DNA of 64,000 nucleotides from Paracidovorax sp031843945 (GTDB taxonomy: Bacteria > Pseudomonadota > Gammaproteobacteria > Burkholderiales > Burkholderiaceae_C), in assembly GCF_031843945.1 (NCBI RefSeq), contig NZ_JAVTJJ010000001.1:248001-312000 (forward strand). Direction: 5' to 3'. The notes beneath the pieces are model-generated. The model did no database searches. It saw only the letters and a list, made by a program, of their open reading frames with translations, and had not been told where the DNA came from. The translations under genes were made by a program, and so were the position numbers. Shown here piece after piece: positions 36,061 to 46,919 of this stretch. Within the stretch, counting starts at the first letter, position 1, and each line of letters starts with the position of its first letter.

Positions 36061-37209
36061 ATGACAGACATCCTTCACACGCCCACGGGCGATGCTTCGC
36101 ACTTCGACCTGATCGTCGTGGGCGCCGGCATCGTGGGCCTGGCCCATGCGTACACGGCGGCCCTGCGAGGCCTGAAGGTCTGCGTCGTCGAGCGCGACGC
36201 GGCCTGCGTCAGCGCTTCGATTCGCAACTTCGGCTTTGTCACCGTCACGGGCCAGGGAGCAGGCGACACCTGGCGCCGGGCGCGCCGCTCGCGCGAAGTG
36301 TGGGACACGGTGGCGCCGCAGGCGGGCATCGAAGTGCTGCATCGCGGGCTGTACGTGCGTGCGCAGCGGCCTTTGGCCCATGCGGTGCTGCAAGCCTTCA
36401 TGCGCACCGAGATGGGCGAGGGCTGCGAGCTGCTCACCCCGGCCGAAGCCGCCCTGCGCGCGCCCGCGATGCAACTCGATGACGCGCAAGCCGTGCTCTA
36501 CAGCCCGCACGACCTGCGCGTGGAATCGCGCACGGCCATCGGCCTGCTGGCCCGCTGGCTGGCCGAACAGCACGGCGTGGTTTTCCGCTTCGGCGAAGCC
36601 GTGCTGGAAGTGTCCACGCCGCGCGTGCGCACCTCGCTTGCGGTCCTGCGTGCAGAGCGCGTGGTGGTCTGCACCAACGCCGAACTGCACGGTCTTTTTG
36701 CCGAGCGCCTGGCCCACCAGGACTTGCGCCTGTGCCAGCTGCAGATGCTGCGTGTCACCCCTGAGCCGGGCTTCCGATTGCCGGGCTCGGTGATGGGCGA
36801 TCTCAGTCTGGTGCGCTACCACGGCTACAGCCAGTTGCCCGAATCTGCGCCCCTGCTGGCCCAGTTGCAGCGCGAAGAGGCCGAGTCGCTGGCGCATGGC
36901 ATCCACCTCATCGTGGTGCAGAGCGCCGACGGGTCGCTGGTCGTAGGCGACTCGCATCACTACGGCGCGGCACCCGAGCCTTTTGCGCAAGAGCACGTGG
37001 ACGCATTGATCCTGCGCCACCTGCGCGAGACGCTCAAGCTGCAGCAGGCAACCGTGACTGCCCGGTGGGTCGGCACCTACCCCTCGTCCGCCACCCGCGA
37101 TTGCCTCATTGATGCGCCCAACGATTCCACGCGCCTCGTCCTCGTCACCAGCGGAACCGGCGCGAGCACGGCCTTCGGCATTGCCGAAGAAGTGTTCGCT
37201 GCCTGGTGA
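36061..37209 (+). CDS. FAD-dependent amine oxidoreductase of phosphonate clusters
   Basis: 382 residues from ATG 36061 (MTDILHTPTGDASHFDLIVV). Rossmann FAD motif GAGIVGLAHAYTAALRG, then RNFGFVTVTGQGAGDTWRRA, and the DAO-family end VTSGTGASTAFGIAEEVF. It matches the FAD-dependent oxidoreductase group repeatedly found in phosphonate loci; some members oxidise aminoethylphosphonate or N-alkylated forms to phosphonoacetaldehyde. With no PhnW transaminase nearby, this is the likely amine-removing step (inference). Confidence 0.85.
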   Translation: MTDILHTPTGDASHFDLIVVGAGIVGLAHAYTAALRGLKVCVVERDAACVSASIRNFGFVTVTGQGAGDTWRRARRSREVWDTVAPQAGIEVLHRGLYVRAQRPLAHAVLQAFMRTEMGEGCELLTPAEAALRAPAMQLDDAQAVLYSPHDLRVESRTAIGLLARWLAEQHGVVFRFGEAVLEVSTPRVRTSLAVLRAERVVVCTNAELHGLFAERLAHQDLRLCQLQMLRVTPEPGFRLPGSVMGDLSLVRYHGYSQLPESAPLLAQLQREEAESLAHGIHLIVVQSADGSLVVGDSHHYGAAPEPFAQEHVDALILRHLRETLKLQQATVTARWVGTYPSSATRDCLIDAPNDSTRLVLVTSGTGASTAFGIAEEVFAAW

Positions 37210-37234
37210 CCGCCCTTCACTCTGAACCCGACAC

Positions 37235-38089
37235 ATGAACGCCACCCCCCAATCGCCCCCTTCCGTTTGCACCGCCCAGGACCAATTGAGCGCCGTCGTC
37301 TTCGACTGGGCAGGCACCTTGCTGGACTTCGGTTCCTGTGCGCCCATGGGCGCCTTCGTGCGCCTGTTCGAGCAGTTCGGCATCACACTCAGCATCGAAC
37401 AGGCCCGAGGCCCCATGGGCATGGCCAAGTGGGACCACATCCGCGCGCTGGGGCATTTGCCCGAGGTCGCGACGCAATGGCAGGCCCGGTATGGTCAGCC
37501 CATGAGCGATGCTGACGTGGACCGCCTCTACGGGGTTTTCACACCCCTCAACGCGGCCGTGGTACCCGACTTTTCGGACTTCATTCCCGGAGCGCTGGAT
37601 ACCGTCGCAGCGCTGCGTGCACGCGGCCTCAAAGTCGGCTCCACCACCGGCTACAACCGGCCCATCATGGAGGTGGTGTCCGCCATCGCCGCCCGTGGCG
37701 GTTTTGTACCTGACAACCTGGTGTGCGCAGGCGATCTGGCCACGGGCCGCCCCACGCCCTTGATGATGTGGCGCACCTTTGCGGACTTGGGTATTTGCTG
37801 GCCTTCGACCGTCGTCAAGGTCGATGACACGGAAGTGGGCATCGAAGAAGGGCTCAACGCAGGGACTTGGACCGTGGGGGTGTGCGTCAGCGGAAACGCG
37901 ATGGGCCTCTCGCTCGCTGACTGGCAAGCACTGAGTGAGGAACAGCAGACCGCACGACGCGCGGCGGCGGCAGCAAAGCTGCATGGCGCCGGAGCGCATT
38001 ACGTGATCGACTCGGTGGCGGACCTGCTGCCCGTGCTGGACGATATCCAGCAACGGCTGTCTCGCGGCGAGCGCATGGCTTCAATTTGA
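37235..38089 (+). CDS. phnX: Phosphonoacetaldehyde hydrolase (phosphonatase)
   Basis: 284 residues, HAD superfamily. Nucleophile Asp in VVFDWAGTLLD (D24), Schiff-base Lys in MGMAKWDHIR (K65), STTGYNRPIM, GRPTPLMMW, and the acidic motif KVDDTEVGIEEGL. Hydrolyses phosphonoacetaldehyde to acetaldehyde and phosphate. Last gene of the phosphonate operon, 25 bases after the FAD enzyme. Confidence 0.95.
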   Translation: MNATPQSPPSVCTAQDQLSAVVFDWAGTLLDFGSCAPMGAFVRLFEQFGITLSIEQARGPMGMAKWDHIRALGHLPEVATQWQARYGQPMSDADVDRLYGVFTPLNAAVVPDFSDFIPGALDTVAALRARGLKVGSTTGYNRPIMEVVSAIAARGGFVPDNLVCAGDLATGRPTPLMMWRTFADLGICWPSTVVKVDDTEVGIEEGLNAGTWTVGVCVSGNAMGLSLADWQALSEEQQTARRAAAAAKLHGAGAHYVIDSVADLLPVLDDIQQRLSRGERMASI

Positions 38090-38179
38090 GACAGCAGCGC
38101 GGAATGCGCAATGCGTCAGATGTCGATGGTGCGTCACATCCGCTGACCGGACAGGCCGCAGACAGCGCTCAATTGCTCA

Positions 38180-38235
38180 TCTTTTGATAGCTGCCAGCGC
38201 TTATCCAATAAGCGCTAGCAGCCAATTCGACTCAA
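38180..38235. repeat. AGCGCT-family palindromic repeat between phnX and eda
   Basis: TCTTTTGATAGCTGCCAGCG, then CTTATCCAATAAGCGCTAGC and AGCCAATTCG: AGCGCTTAT...ATAAGCGCT stem with conserved flanks, between convergent operons. It overlaps the last codons of eda. Confidence 0.85.
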
Positions 38236-38905
38236 ACTTTCGCGCGCAGCGCCACGGCTCCTCTTGCCAGCTCCGTCACTCGAGCCCAATCGCCCTGCGC
38301 CAGCGCATCGCCCGGCACCAGCCACGACCCGCCCACGCAGGCGACGTTGCCGAGTGCCAGAAACTCCGCTGCATTACCTGGCTGGATGCCGCCCGTGGGG
38401 CAGAACACCACATCGCCGAACGGCCCCTGCCACGCTTTCAGCATCGCCAGGCCACCGGCCTGAACGGCGGGGAAGAACTTCAGCGCGTTGAAGCCCTCTT
38501 CCTGCGCCATCATGATTTCGCTGCCGGTGGCCACGCCGGGCAGCAGCGGTAGCCCCAAGTCGCGGCAGGCGCGGCCGACGGCGGGGGTGAAGCCGGGACT
38601 CACCGCAAAGCGGGCGCCGGCGCGGGCAGCGGCCTGGGCGTCGGCCGCGCTGCGCACGGTGCCGGCGCCGACCACGGCTTCAGGCACGTCGCGGGCGATG
38701 GCTTCCATGCAGGCCAGGGCCTGCGGGGTGCGCAGCGTCACTTCCAGCATGCGGATGCCGCCGGCGACCAGGGCGCGGGCCATGGGCACGGCGTGGGCCA
38801 CGTCGTTCAGCACGATGACCGGAATGACCGGCGCGTCGCGCATGACTTCGATGGCGGTGAATGTCGTTGCGCCGTGGTGATTGTTGTTCTTGTCCATGTT
38901 GTCGT

Positions 38906-38915
<10 letters not shown>
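38232..38915 (-). CDS. eda: KDPG/KHG aldolase
   Basis: 227 residues. Splits 2-keto-3-deoxy-6-phosphogluconate to pyruvate and glyceraldehyde-3-phosphate. Catalytic positions: Glu in MLEVTLRT, Schiff-base Lys in NALKFFPA; also PGVATGSEIM and CPTGGI. GTG 38915 has GAGGGAG about 9 bases upstream and overlaps edd by 10 bases; ATG 38897 is the alternative. Completes the Entner-Doudoroff route with edd. Confidence 0.93.
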
Positions 38916-40714
<1,799 letters not shown>

Positions 40715-40849
40715 GCTGGGCTGAAGTTGCGCCGGCTGGCTGAAGGCTTCATCGTAAACCCTGCCCTGCCGGCCGCAGTGTAGGCAGAGGGCACGCAGGC
40801 ACCCTCTGCCAAGGGCAAGGAAATCGGCCGCATGGGCCGATCACGCCAA

Positions 40850-41857
40850 TTACTTGCCGCGTGCCTGCTGTACGGCGGCGTTGACGGCGTCCCAGGTTTC
40901 CTGGCCCACGGACTTGGCGATGCCCACGTTCACCGCTGCCAGCTTTTCGCGCATGCGGTTGGCTTCGGCCGCGGGCAATTCATTCACCTGCATGCCCTTG
41001 GTCTTCAAGTCGGCCAGCGCCTTGGTGGCTTCGGCACGGGTGTCCTGGCGCTCGAAGTCGCGGGCCTTGACGGCGGCGTCCTGCAGCACCTTCTTTTCTG
41101 CGGCAGACAAACCATCCCACCACTTCTTGCTGACCGTGACGATCCACGGGCTGTAGACGTGGTTGGTGACCGTGAGGTACTTCTGCACTTCATAGAACTT
41201 GCTGGAAACGACCGTGTTGAAAGGGTTTTCCTGCCCGTCGACCGCACGCGTTTCCAGCGCGGTGAACAGCTCGGAGAACGGCAGCGGCACCGCGTTGGCG
41301 CCCAAGGCCTTGAAGCTGTCGAGGAACACGTTGTTCTGCATCACGCGCAGCTTGATGTCGCCCAGGTCTTCCAGCTTGTTGACGGGGCGCTTGCTGTTGG
41401 TGAGGTTGCGGAAACCGTTCTCCCAATAGACCAGGCCAACCATGCCCTTGGGCTCCAGCTTGGCCTTGACCTGCGTGCCCACCGGGCCGTCCAGCACGGC
41501 GTCAGCTTCCTTCACGTTGTTGAAGAGGAATGGCGTGTCCCACACCGCCATCTCCGGCACGATGCCCACCAGCGTGGCGGTGGAGCCGACCATCATTTCC
41601 TGCGCGCCGCCGATCAGCGCCTGCTGCATCTGCGTGTCGGAGCCCAGGGCGGCGTTGCCGATGGCACGCACCTTCATCTTGCCGCCAGAGGCTTTCTCGA
41701 CCTCCTGCGCGAACAGACGTACCGCGCGGCCCTGGTTGGAATCATCGACCAGGCCATAGCCGAAGCGCACGAGGCGTGGCTTGAAGTCCTGGGCCTGGGC
41801 GGCTCCGGCGGCCACGAGTGCGGCCACCAGGCCGGCGAGAGCGAAACGAATACGCAT
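40850..41857 (-). CDS. TRAP transporter solute receptor (DctP family)
   Basis: 335 residues from ATG 41857 with GGAGACAAGC before it. Signal peptide RIRFALAGLVAALVAAGAAQA, then the receptor signature RFGYGLVDDSNQGRAVRLFA, VGSTATLVGIVPEMAVWDTP, MQNNVFLDSFKALGANAVPL with the conserved Arg in KLRVMQ. Placed with gluconate kinase and Entner-Doudoroff genes, it probably binds gluconate or a related sugar acid. Confidence 0.9.
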   Translation of the reverse strand: MRIRFALAGLVAALVAAGAAQAQDFKPRLVRFGYGLVDDSNQGRAVRLFAQEVEKASGGKMKVRAIGNAALGSDTQMQQALIGGAQEMMVGSTATLVGIVPEMAVWDTPFLFNNVKEADAVLDGPVGTQVKAKLEPKGMVGLVYWENGFRNLTNSKRPVNKLEDLGDIKLRVMQNNVFLDSFKALGANAVPLPFSELFTALETRAVDGQENPFNTVVSSKFYEVQKYLTVTNHVYSPWIVTVSKKWWDGLSAAEKKVLQDAAVKARDFERQDTRAEATKALADLKTKGMQVNELPAAEANRMREKLAAVNVGIAKSVGQETWDAVNAAVQQARGK

Positions 41858-41941
41858 GCTTGTCTCCTTGTGTTGAAAGCGCTGACGAAAAGGTGGAAAG
41901 AAAAACCAAAAACTGCACAACGGGACCGGTGGGCGCTGACC

Positions 41942-43222
41942 TCAGTGCATCCAGCGCAGCGGGCCGGTGATGAGCACCGGGAACAGCACGAACAGCACCA
42001 GCAGCGCCATGTACATCAGCAGGAACGGCGTGGTGCCCTTGATGACGGTCTCCATCCGCAGCCGGCCCACCCCCGCTACCACGTTCTGCACCGTGCCGAC
42101 CGGCGGCGTGATGAGGCCGAGCGACCCGACGTAGATGAACATGAAGCCGAAGTACACCGGATCGATACCGGCCTTGACCGCCAGCGGCAGGCACACCGGG
42201 CCGAAGATCAGGATGGTGGGCGTCAGGTCCATGGCGGTGCCCACGACCAGCAGGAACAGCATCATCAGCGCCATGAATACGATAGGGTTGCCCATCACGC
42301 CGGCGAAGCTGTCGGCCAGCATGGCGGGCAGGTCGGCCAGGGTGATCATGTAGGCCGTCACGGTGGCCGCTCCGCACAGGAACATCACCACGGCGGTGGT
42401 CTTGCCCGCCGCCAGGAACACCTCGTACAGCTGCGCCCATGTGAGTTCGCGGTACACGAACATCGACACGAACAGTGCGTAGACCGCGGCTACCACGGCG
42501 GCTTCGGTCGGCGTGAAGATGCCGCCCTTGAGCCCGCCCAGAATGATCACCGGCATCATCATGGCCCAGAAACTCTGGACCAGCGCTTTCATGCGAGCGC
42601 CCCACTCCACGCGTTCCATCGATGGCAGTTGGTGCTTGCGTGCGATCCACCACCAGGCCAGGATCAGGAAGATGCCCATCATCAGGCCGGGAAAGATCCC
42701 AGCCAGAAACAGCTTGCTGATGGACGTGTTGGTCGTCACCCCGTAGATCACGAAGGGCATCGACGGTGGAATGATCGGCGCGATGATGCCGCCCGACGCC
42801 AACAGGCCCGCGCTGTAGCTGGGCGGATAGTTCTGCTGGCGCATCATGGGCAGCAAGATGGTGGCCAGGGCCGCCGTGTCGGCGATGGCCGAGCCGCTCA
42901 TGGACGCCAGCAGCACCGCGGCGCCGATCGCCACAAAGCCCAGCCCGCCGCGGATGTGCCCCACGAAGGCGCGCGCCAGGTCGATGATGCGGCGCGACAG
43001 ACCGCCGGCGTTCATCAGCTCGCCCGCAAGAATGAAAAATGGCACCGCCAGCAGCGGAAAGTTATCGAATCCGGCCTGCAGGTTCTGCGCCAGCAGCTGC
43101 GAGTCGAAAAAGTCGAGGTGCCACATCAGGGCCACGCCCGTCAACACCAGCGAATGGGCAATCGGCATGCCGATCACCATGCCGCCGATGAGCACCAGCA
43201 AGAAGATTGCGGTCACGATCAT
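41942..43222 (-). CDS. TRAP transporter large permease (DctM)
   Basis: 426 residues, about 12 helices, with DctM signatures IGMPIAHSLVLTGVALMWHL, GSAIADTAALATILLPMM, SGGIIAPIIPPSMPFVIYG and MDLTPTILIFGPVCLPLA. Carries the substrate with Na+ symport together with the small subunit, whose gene ends 10 bases upstream. Confidence 0.93.
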   Translation of the reverse strand: MIVTAIFLLVLIGGMVIGMPIAHSLVLTGVALMWHLDFFDSQLLAQNLQAGFDNFPLLAVPFFILAGELMNAGGLSRRIIDLARAFVGHIRGGLGFVAIGAAVLLASMSGSAIADTAALATILLPMMRQQNYPPSYSAGLLASGGIIAPIIPPSMPFVIYGVTTNTSISKLFLAGIFPGLMMGIFLILAWWWIARKHQLPSMERVEWGARMKALVQSFWAMMMPVIILGGLKGGIFTPTEAAVVAAVYALFVSMFVYRELTWAQLYEVFLAAGKTTAVVMFLCGAATVTAYMITLADLPAMLADSFAGVMGNPIVFMALMMLFLLVVGTAMDLTPTILIFGPVCLPLAVKAGIDPVYFGFMFIYVGSLGLITPPVGTVQNVVAGVGRLRMETVIKGTTPFLLMYMALLVLFVLFPVLITGPLRWMH

Positions 43223-43232
43223 GGGAGGCTCC

Positions 43233-43772
43233 TTACTCGATGTCGCTCACCGGACCGCTCGGCACAGGTGGCTCGCCCCGAATCAGGTCGAACACCAGTG
43301 CCACCAGCAGGCCCGCAGCCAGTACCAGCGTGGCGGCAGCAGCAAGCGCGAGCGGGTAGCCGAGCACCGTGCTGTAGCTGCTGAGGCCGGCCACCACCTG
43401 CTCCCACGATCCTTTGAGCAGCAGCAACATGCAGGCCGCCACCAGCAACTGGCTGACCCAGAACAGGCCCTTGCGCGCCCCGCCCTTTACGCGCGAGGTG
43501 AGCATGTCAAAGCCCAGGTGCTTGCCCTCGAAGGCCGCGACGATGGAGCCCACCGCCACCAGCCATACGAACAGCAGGCGCGAGACCTCCTCGTACGACA
43601 CGATGCTGGTGTGGAACACATAGCGCAGCACCACGTTGACGAAGACTGCCACGACCATGCCGGCCAGCGCCAGCACCATGAATAGTTCGGCCAGCCGCTG
43701 CACCAAGGGCTTGGGGCGCACGGGTGGCACATGCAAGGAAGACGCAACCGGCGGCTGCTGCGAGGTGGTCAT
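43233..43772 (-). CDS. TRAP transporter small permease (DctQ)
   Basis: 179 residues with four helices (LFMVLALAGMVVAVFVNVVL, SRLLFVWLVAVGSIVAAFEG among them), preceded by a Pro/Gln-rich N-terminal tail. Its ATG overlaps the TGA of gntK (43769-43772), so kinase and transporter are translated together. Confidence 0.9.
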   Translation of the reverse strand: MTTSQQPPVASSLHVPPVRPKPLVQRLAELFMVLALAGMVVAVFVNVVLRYVFHTSIVSYEEVSRLLFVWLVAVGSIVAAFEGKHLGFDMLTSRVKGGARKGLFWVSQLLVAACMLLLLKGSWEQVVAGLSSYSTVLGYPLALAAAATLVLAAGLLVALVFDLIRGEPPVPSGPVSDIE

Positions 43773-44347
43773 GCAAGGTCTCCTGCCGCTGTGTCGCGGC
43801 CTGTTTTTATGGGGTTGGCGATCTGCCCCTCGAGCACCCAGGCCACGGCGTGCTGTACCAGCGCGGCGATGGGCTGCGTGGCGTCCAGCGTCAGCACGCC
43901 GGGCTCGCCCTCAGGCGATTCGAGCGTGGCGAACTGGTTGGCCACCAGCGCGGGCGAAAAGAAATGGCCGGGGCGCGACTGCACCCGGTCCAGCGCCTCT
44001 TCGTAGTTGAGCTTCAGGAAGACGAAGCCCAGCGCCGGATGTGCTTCGCGCAGGCGGTCGCGGTACTTGCGGCGCAGGGCCGAGCAGGTCAGCACAACGC
44101 TCTGCCCGTCCTTGCTGGAGGCCAGCAATTCAGCCAGCCTCTGCAGCCACCCGGCGCGGTCGTCATCGGTCAGCGGAGTGCCGGCGCGCATTTTGGCAAT
44201 GCTTTCCGGTGCGTGATAGGCATCGCCTTCATGCAGTGTCCAGCCCAGCTTCTGAGCGCAGAATTCTCCCACGCTCGACTTGCCGCAGCCTGACACGCCC
44301 ATCACGACGATGGCCTGTGGGCGAAAGTTTGAGATAGCGCTATCCAT
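43769..44347 (-). CDS. gntK: Gluconokinase
   Basis: 192 residues from ATG 44347 (MDSAISNFRPQAIVVMGVSG). P-loop GVSGCGKSSVGE, GDAYHAPESIAKMRAGTPL (lid/substrate loop) and LTCSALRRKYRDRLR are typical. Phosphorylates gluconate to 6-phosphogluconate for edd/eda. Codons 2-5 (GATAGCGCTATC) are themselves a perfect palindrome equal to the upstream operator core, so repressor binding would sit on the translation start. The frame opens further upstream, but no family homology is seen there. Confidence 0.93.
   Translation of the reverse strand: MDSAISNFRPQAIVVMGVSGCGKSSVGEFCAQKLGWTLHEGDAYHAPESIAKMRAGTPLTDDDRAGWLQRLAELLASSKDGQSVVLTCSALRRKYRDRLREAHPALGFVFLKLNYEEALDRVQSRPGHFFSPALVANQFATLESPEGEPGVLTLDATQPIAALVQHAVAWVLEGQIANPIKTGRDTAAGDLA
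44333..44344. promoter_or_regulatory. Operator GATAGCGCTATC inside gntK codons 2-5
   Basis: Perfect 12-bp palindrome, identical at its core to 44469-44484. Centre-to-centre distance is about 138 bp, close to 13 helical turns, which would suit DNA looping by a tetrameric LacI-family regulator. Confidence 0.75.
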
Positions 44348-44468
44348 TGCGTTTGAAGAAATGCGGTGTAGCCAGAAAGACTGCACCGCAGGTTTTGAGA
44401 TAGAGAACAGGTGGCAGATCAGATGCCGTTTACGGTCTGCCAGACACAAATGCTTGTTTACCCTGTAA

Positions 44469-44484
44469 AAGATAGCGCTATCTT
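44469..44484. promoter_or_regulatory. Operator AAGATAGCGCTATCTT in the gntK-lacI intergenic region
   Basis: Perfect 16-bp palindrome of LacI-family type, 38 bases before the regulator start and on the promoter side of gntK. It would control both divergent transcripts. Confidence 0.8.
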
Positions 44485-44521
44485 AGGAAACAATGCGCCT
44501 CAAACCTCTCCGGATTAACCC

Positions 44522-45550
44522 TTGACCGACGCCACCCGCCGCCCACGCCGCTCCAGCGGCCGCATCACGCTCAACGACGTGGCGCGCGACGCTGCCGTGA
44601 GCCCCATCACCGTGTCGCGTGTGCTGCGTGGCGAACGCACGGTCGACTCTCAAATGGCCGAGCGCGTGCGCACCTCGGCGGACCGGCTGGGCTACGTGCC
44701 CGATCCTGCGGCGCGCGCCCTCGCCTCCCAGCGCAGCACCCAGGTGCTGGTGCTGGTGCCCATGCTGTCCAACACGCTCTTCGTCGATCTGCTCGAAGCC
44801 GTGCACCGCACGCTGTTCACCGAGGGCTTTCACCCGCTCATCGGTGTGACCCACTACGACACCACCGAAGAGGAACTGCTGCTGCGCACCTACCTGCCGC
44901 ACCGGCCCGCCGGGCTGCTGGTCACCGGCTTCGACCGCAGCGAAACCGCCCGACAGCTCATCGCCCGCAGCGGTGTGCCGTGTGTGCATTTGATGGAAAC
45001 CAGCACCGCGCCGGACGTCGCCTGCGTAGGCTTTTCGCAAACCGACGCGGGAGCCGCCATCACCCGCCACCTGCTGGATCGGGGCCGCCGCCGCATCGCC
45101 TTTTGCGCAGCGCAGTTGGACCCCCGCACATTGCAGCGCGCCGAGGGCTATCGGCGCTGCCTGCGCGAAGCCGGCTTGTACGACCCGGCCCTGGAAATTC
45201 TGAGCCCGGAGCGGTCATCGGTGGCCCTGGGCGCGCGGCTTTTTGAAGACGTTGTGCGCCGCATGCCCGATGTCGATGCGATCTTCTTTTGTAACGACGA
45301 CATTGCCCAAGGCGGGCTGCTGGCCGCCAACCGCCTGGGCGTGGCCGTGCCCGCGCAGATCGCCGTGGCCGGCTTCAACGACCTGGCCGGCAGCGACCAG
45401 ATGGTGCCGCCGCTGACCACCGTGCGCACGCCCCGCGCCGAAGTCGGCCGCGCAGGTGCGGCCATGCTGCTGGGCCTGATGCGTGGCGCACCGCCCGGGC
45501 CAGGTTGCGTGGAGCTGAGTTACGAGTTGATCGTTCGCGGCAGCACCTGA
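44522..45550 (+). CDS. LacI-family regulator, probable gluconate repressor (GntR-like)
   Basis: 342 residues. The N-terminal HTH ITLNDVARDAAVSPITVSRV is complete from a TTG start at 44522; the nearby ATG at 44493 is out of frame. Hinge LGYVPDPAARALAS, then a sugar-binding-protein-like core (VLVLVPMLSNTLFVDLLEAV, AIFFCNDDIAQGGLLAAN). Divergent from gntK with two matching palindromes, so it very likely represses the gluconate operon, released by gluconate or 6-phosphogluconate. Confidence 0.88.
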   Translation: MTDATRRPRRSSGRITLNDVARDAAVSPITVSRVLRGERTVDSQMAERVRTSADRLGYVPDPAARALASQRSTQVLVLVPMLSNTLFVDLLEAVHRTLFTEGFHPLIGVTHYDTTEEELLLRTYLPHRPAGLLVTGFDRSETARQLIARSGVPCVHLMETSTAPDVACVGFSQTDAGAAITRHLLDRGRRRIAFCAAQLDPRTLQRAEGYRRCLREAGLYDPALEILSPERSSVALGARLFEDVVRRMPDVDAIFFCNDDIAQGGLLAANRLGVAVPAQIAVAGFNDLAGSDQMVPPLTTVRTPRAEVGRAGAAMLLGLMRGAPPGPGCVELSYELIVRGST

Positions 45551-45570
45551 GCGCAACGCGGCAGCGTCAA

Positions 45571-45598
45571 TAAAAAAGCCCGGCGAACCGGGCTTCAT
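45571..45598 (-). terminator. Rho-independent terminator between lacI-type gene and ompA-like gene
   Basis: Stem AGCCCGG-CGAA-CCGGGCT. On the - strand it is followed by six U, giving a strong terminator for the OmpA-like gene. The same stem can help end the + strand regulator transcript. Confidence 0.85.
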
Positions 45599-45624
45599 GT
45601 AGGCGTGAGAACAGCTTTAGCGCT

Positions 45625-46155
45625 TCAGACGGGTGCCAGCGTGACTTCGACGCGGCGCGCTTCGGCGTTGCTGCCGCCAGCCTGCGTGACTTCAGGCTTG
45701 CGCAACTCGATCTTGGCCTCTGGCACGCCGGCCGCCTTGAGCGCCTCACGCACGGCTACGGCACGGTCCTTGGCGAGCTGGGCGTTCACCTCAGCGTCGC
45801 CAGTGGCGTCGTGAAAACCGGAGACGACGACCGAACGGCCTTCGGCCACCGCGCGGGCGACGTCTGCCAGCGCGGGCTGGGCACCGGGGGCCAGGTCGGC
45901 GCGGCCGGTGGCGAAGTAAAAGCGGACCACGCCGCCATCGACCACCACGCGGGCGACTTCATCTTCGGCCAGCACCAGCGTGCCGGCAGGTGCGACCACC
46001 ACGGCTGCGGGCTCGACGACTGGCGCACGCGCCACGCTGCGCTGCTTGTACACCGTCACTCCCACGACGGAAGACACCACCAGCGCAATCAACGCGAAAA
46101 GGAACCCGAGGGCAAAACGTTGCTGGCTGTCGTCGTCGGAACTGCTGAAGGACAT
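45625..46155 (-). CDS. OmpA-domain inner-membrane-anchored protein
   Basis: 176 residues from ATG 46155 (MSFSSSDDDSQQRFALG). One N-terminal helix (LGFLFALIALVVSSVVGVTV) anchors a periplasmic domain. The C-terminal OmpA-like fold is recognised by VRFYFATGRADLAPGAQPAL, VVVSGFHDATGDAEVNAQLA and the peptidoglycan-binding Arg/Asp pattern AKDRAVAVREAL. Likely a peptidoglycan-binding envelope protein. Confidence 0.85.
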   Translation of the reverse strand: MSFSSSDDDSQQRFALGFLFALIALVVSSVVGVTVYKQRSVARAPVVEPAAVVVAPAGTLVLAEDEVARVVVDGGVVRFYFATGRADLAPGAQPALADVARAVAEGRSVVVSGFHDATGDAEVNAQLAKDRAVAVREALKAAGVPEAKIELRKPEVTQAGGSNAEARRVEVTLAPV

Positions 46156-46224
46156 GGTCGAAACTCCGTAAATAATGATGCCGAGGATGCTTTGAACAAA
46201 ACCCGCCGATTGTAAAGTCTCGCC

Positions 46225-46824
46225 ATGCCATCGCTTGCCGTTCCCCTGCGCGACCCCGCCCCGATGCTTGATAAGGCGCTGGCCGAATGGGGCGGCGAGT
46301 CCGATCTGTGGATCTTTGGCTATGGCTCGCTGATCTGGCGGCCGGAATTCGATTTCGCTGAGCGGCGCGCAGCCAAGGTGCACGGCTGGCACCGGGCGCT
46401 CAAGATGTGGAGCCGCCTCAACCGGGGCACGCCGGAATGTCCGGGCTTGGTGTTTGGCATGCTGTCGGGCGGCAGTTGCCGGGGCATGGTGTTTCGGGTG
46501 CCCCAATTGCACGCCCGGCAGGTCATGATCAACCTCTGGCAGCGCGAGATGTCGCTGGGCGTGTATGACCCTCGCTGGCTTGATTGCCAGACGCCGGAAG
46601 GCCCCGTGCGCGCCCTCGCCTTCACGCTGTCGCGCCGCAGCCCTAGCCATGCGGGCGTGCTGCCCGACGCCGAATACCAGCGCATCTTCAGCGAAGCCAC
46701 GGGCATCTACGGCACCACGCGCGACTACGCCCAGGCAACTTATGACGAACTGCAGCGGCTGGGTATCGAAGACCAAGCGCTGCGGCGGTTGCTGGCTTTG
46801 GCCAACGCGCAACCCCATCGTTGA
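46225..46824 (+). CDS. chaC: ChaC-family gamma-glutamylcyclotransferase
   Basis: 199 residues. The glutathione-binding loop FGYGSLIWRPEFDF and the catalytic-Glu segment IFSEATGIYGTTRDYA are both present. Splits glutathione into 5-oxoproline and Cys-Gly. 69 bases from the divergent OmpA-like gene; monocistronic. Confidence 0.92.
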   Translation: MPSLAVPLRDPAPMLDKALAEWGGESDLWIFGYGSLIWRPEFDFAERRAAKVHGWHRALKMWSRLNRGTPECPGLVFGMLSGGSCRGMVFRVPQLHARQVMINLWQREMSLGVYDPRWLDCQTPEGPVRALAFTLSRRSPSHAGVLPDAEYQRIFSEATGIYGTTRDYAQATYDELQRLGIEDQALRRLLALANAQPHR

Positions 46825-46919
46825 GGCGGCGCTCATCAGGCATCTCACGGCGCCGTCCGACGCGGGCGTGCGACGGCCTGAGCGAACATCGCCGCCGTAG
46901 TATTTGCCAGGAGCTTCCC

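Noticed and set aside
40832..43384. 850-codon + strand frame across the TRAP genes
   Set aside because: Arg/Gln/His-rich shadow of dctP/dctM on the opposite strand.
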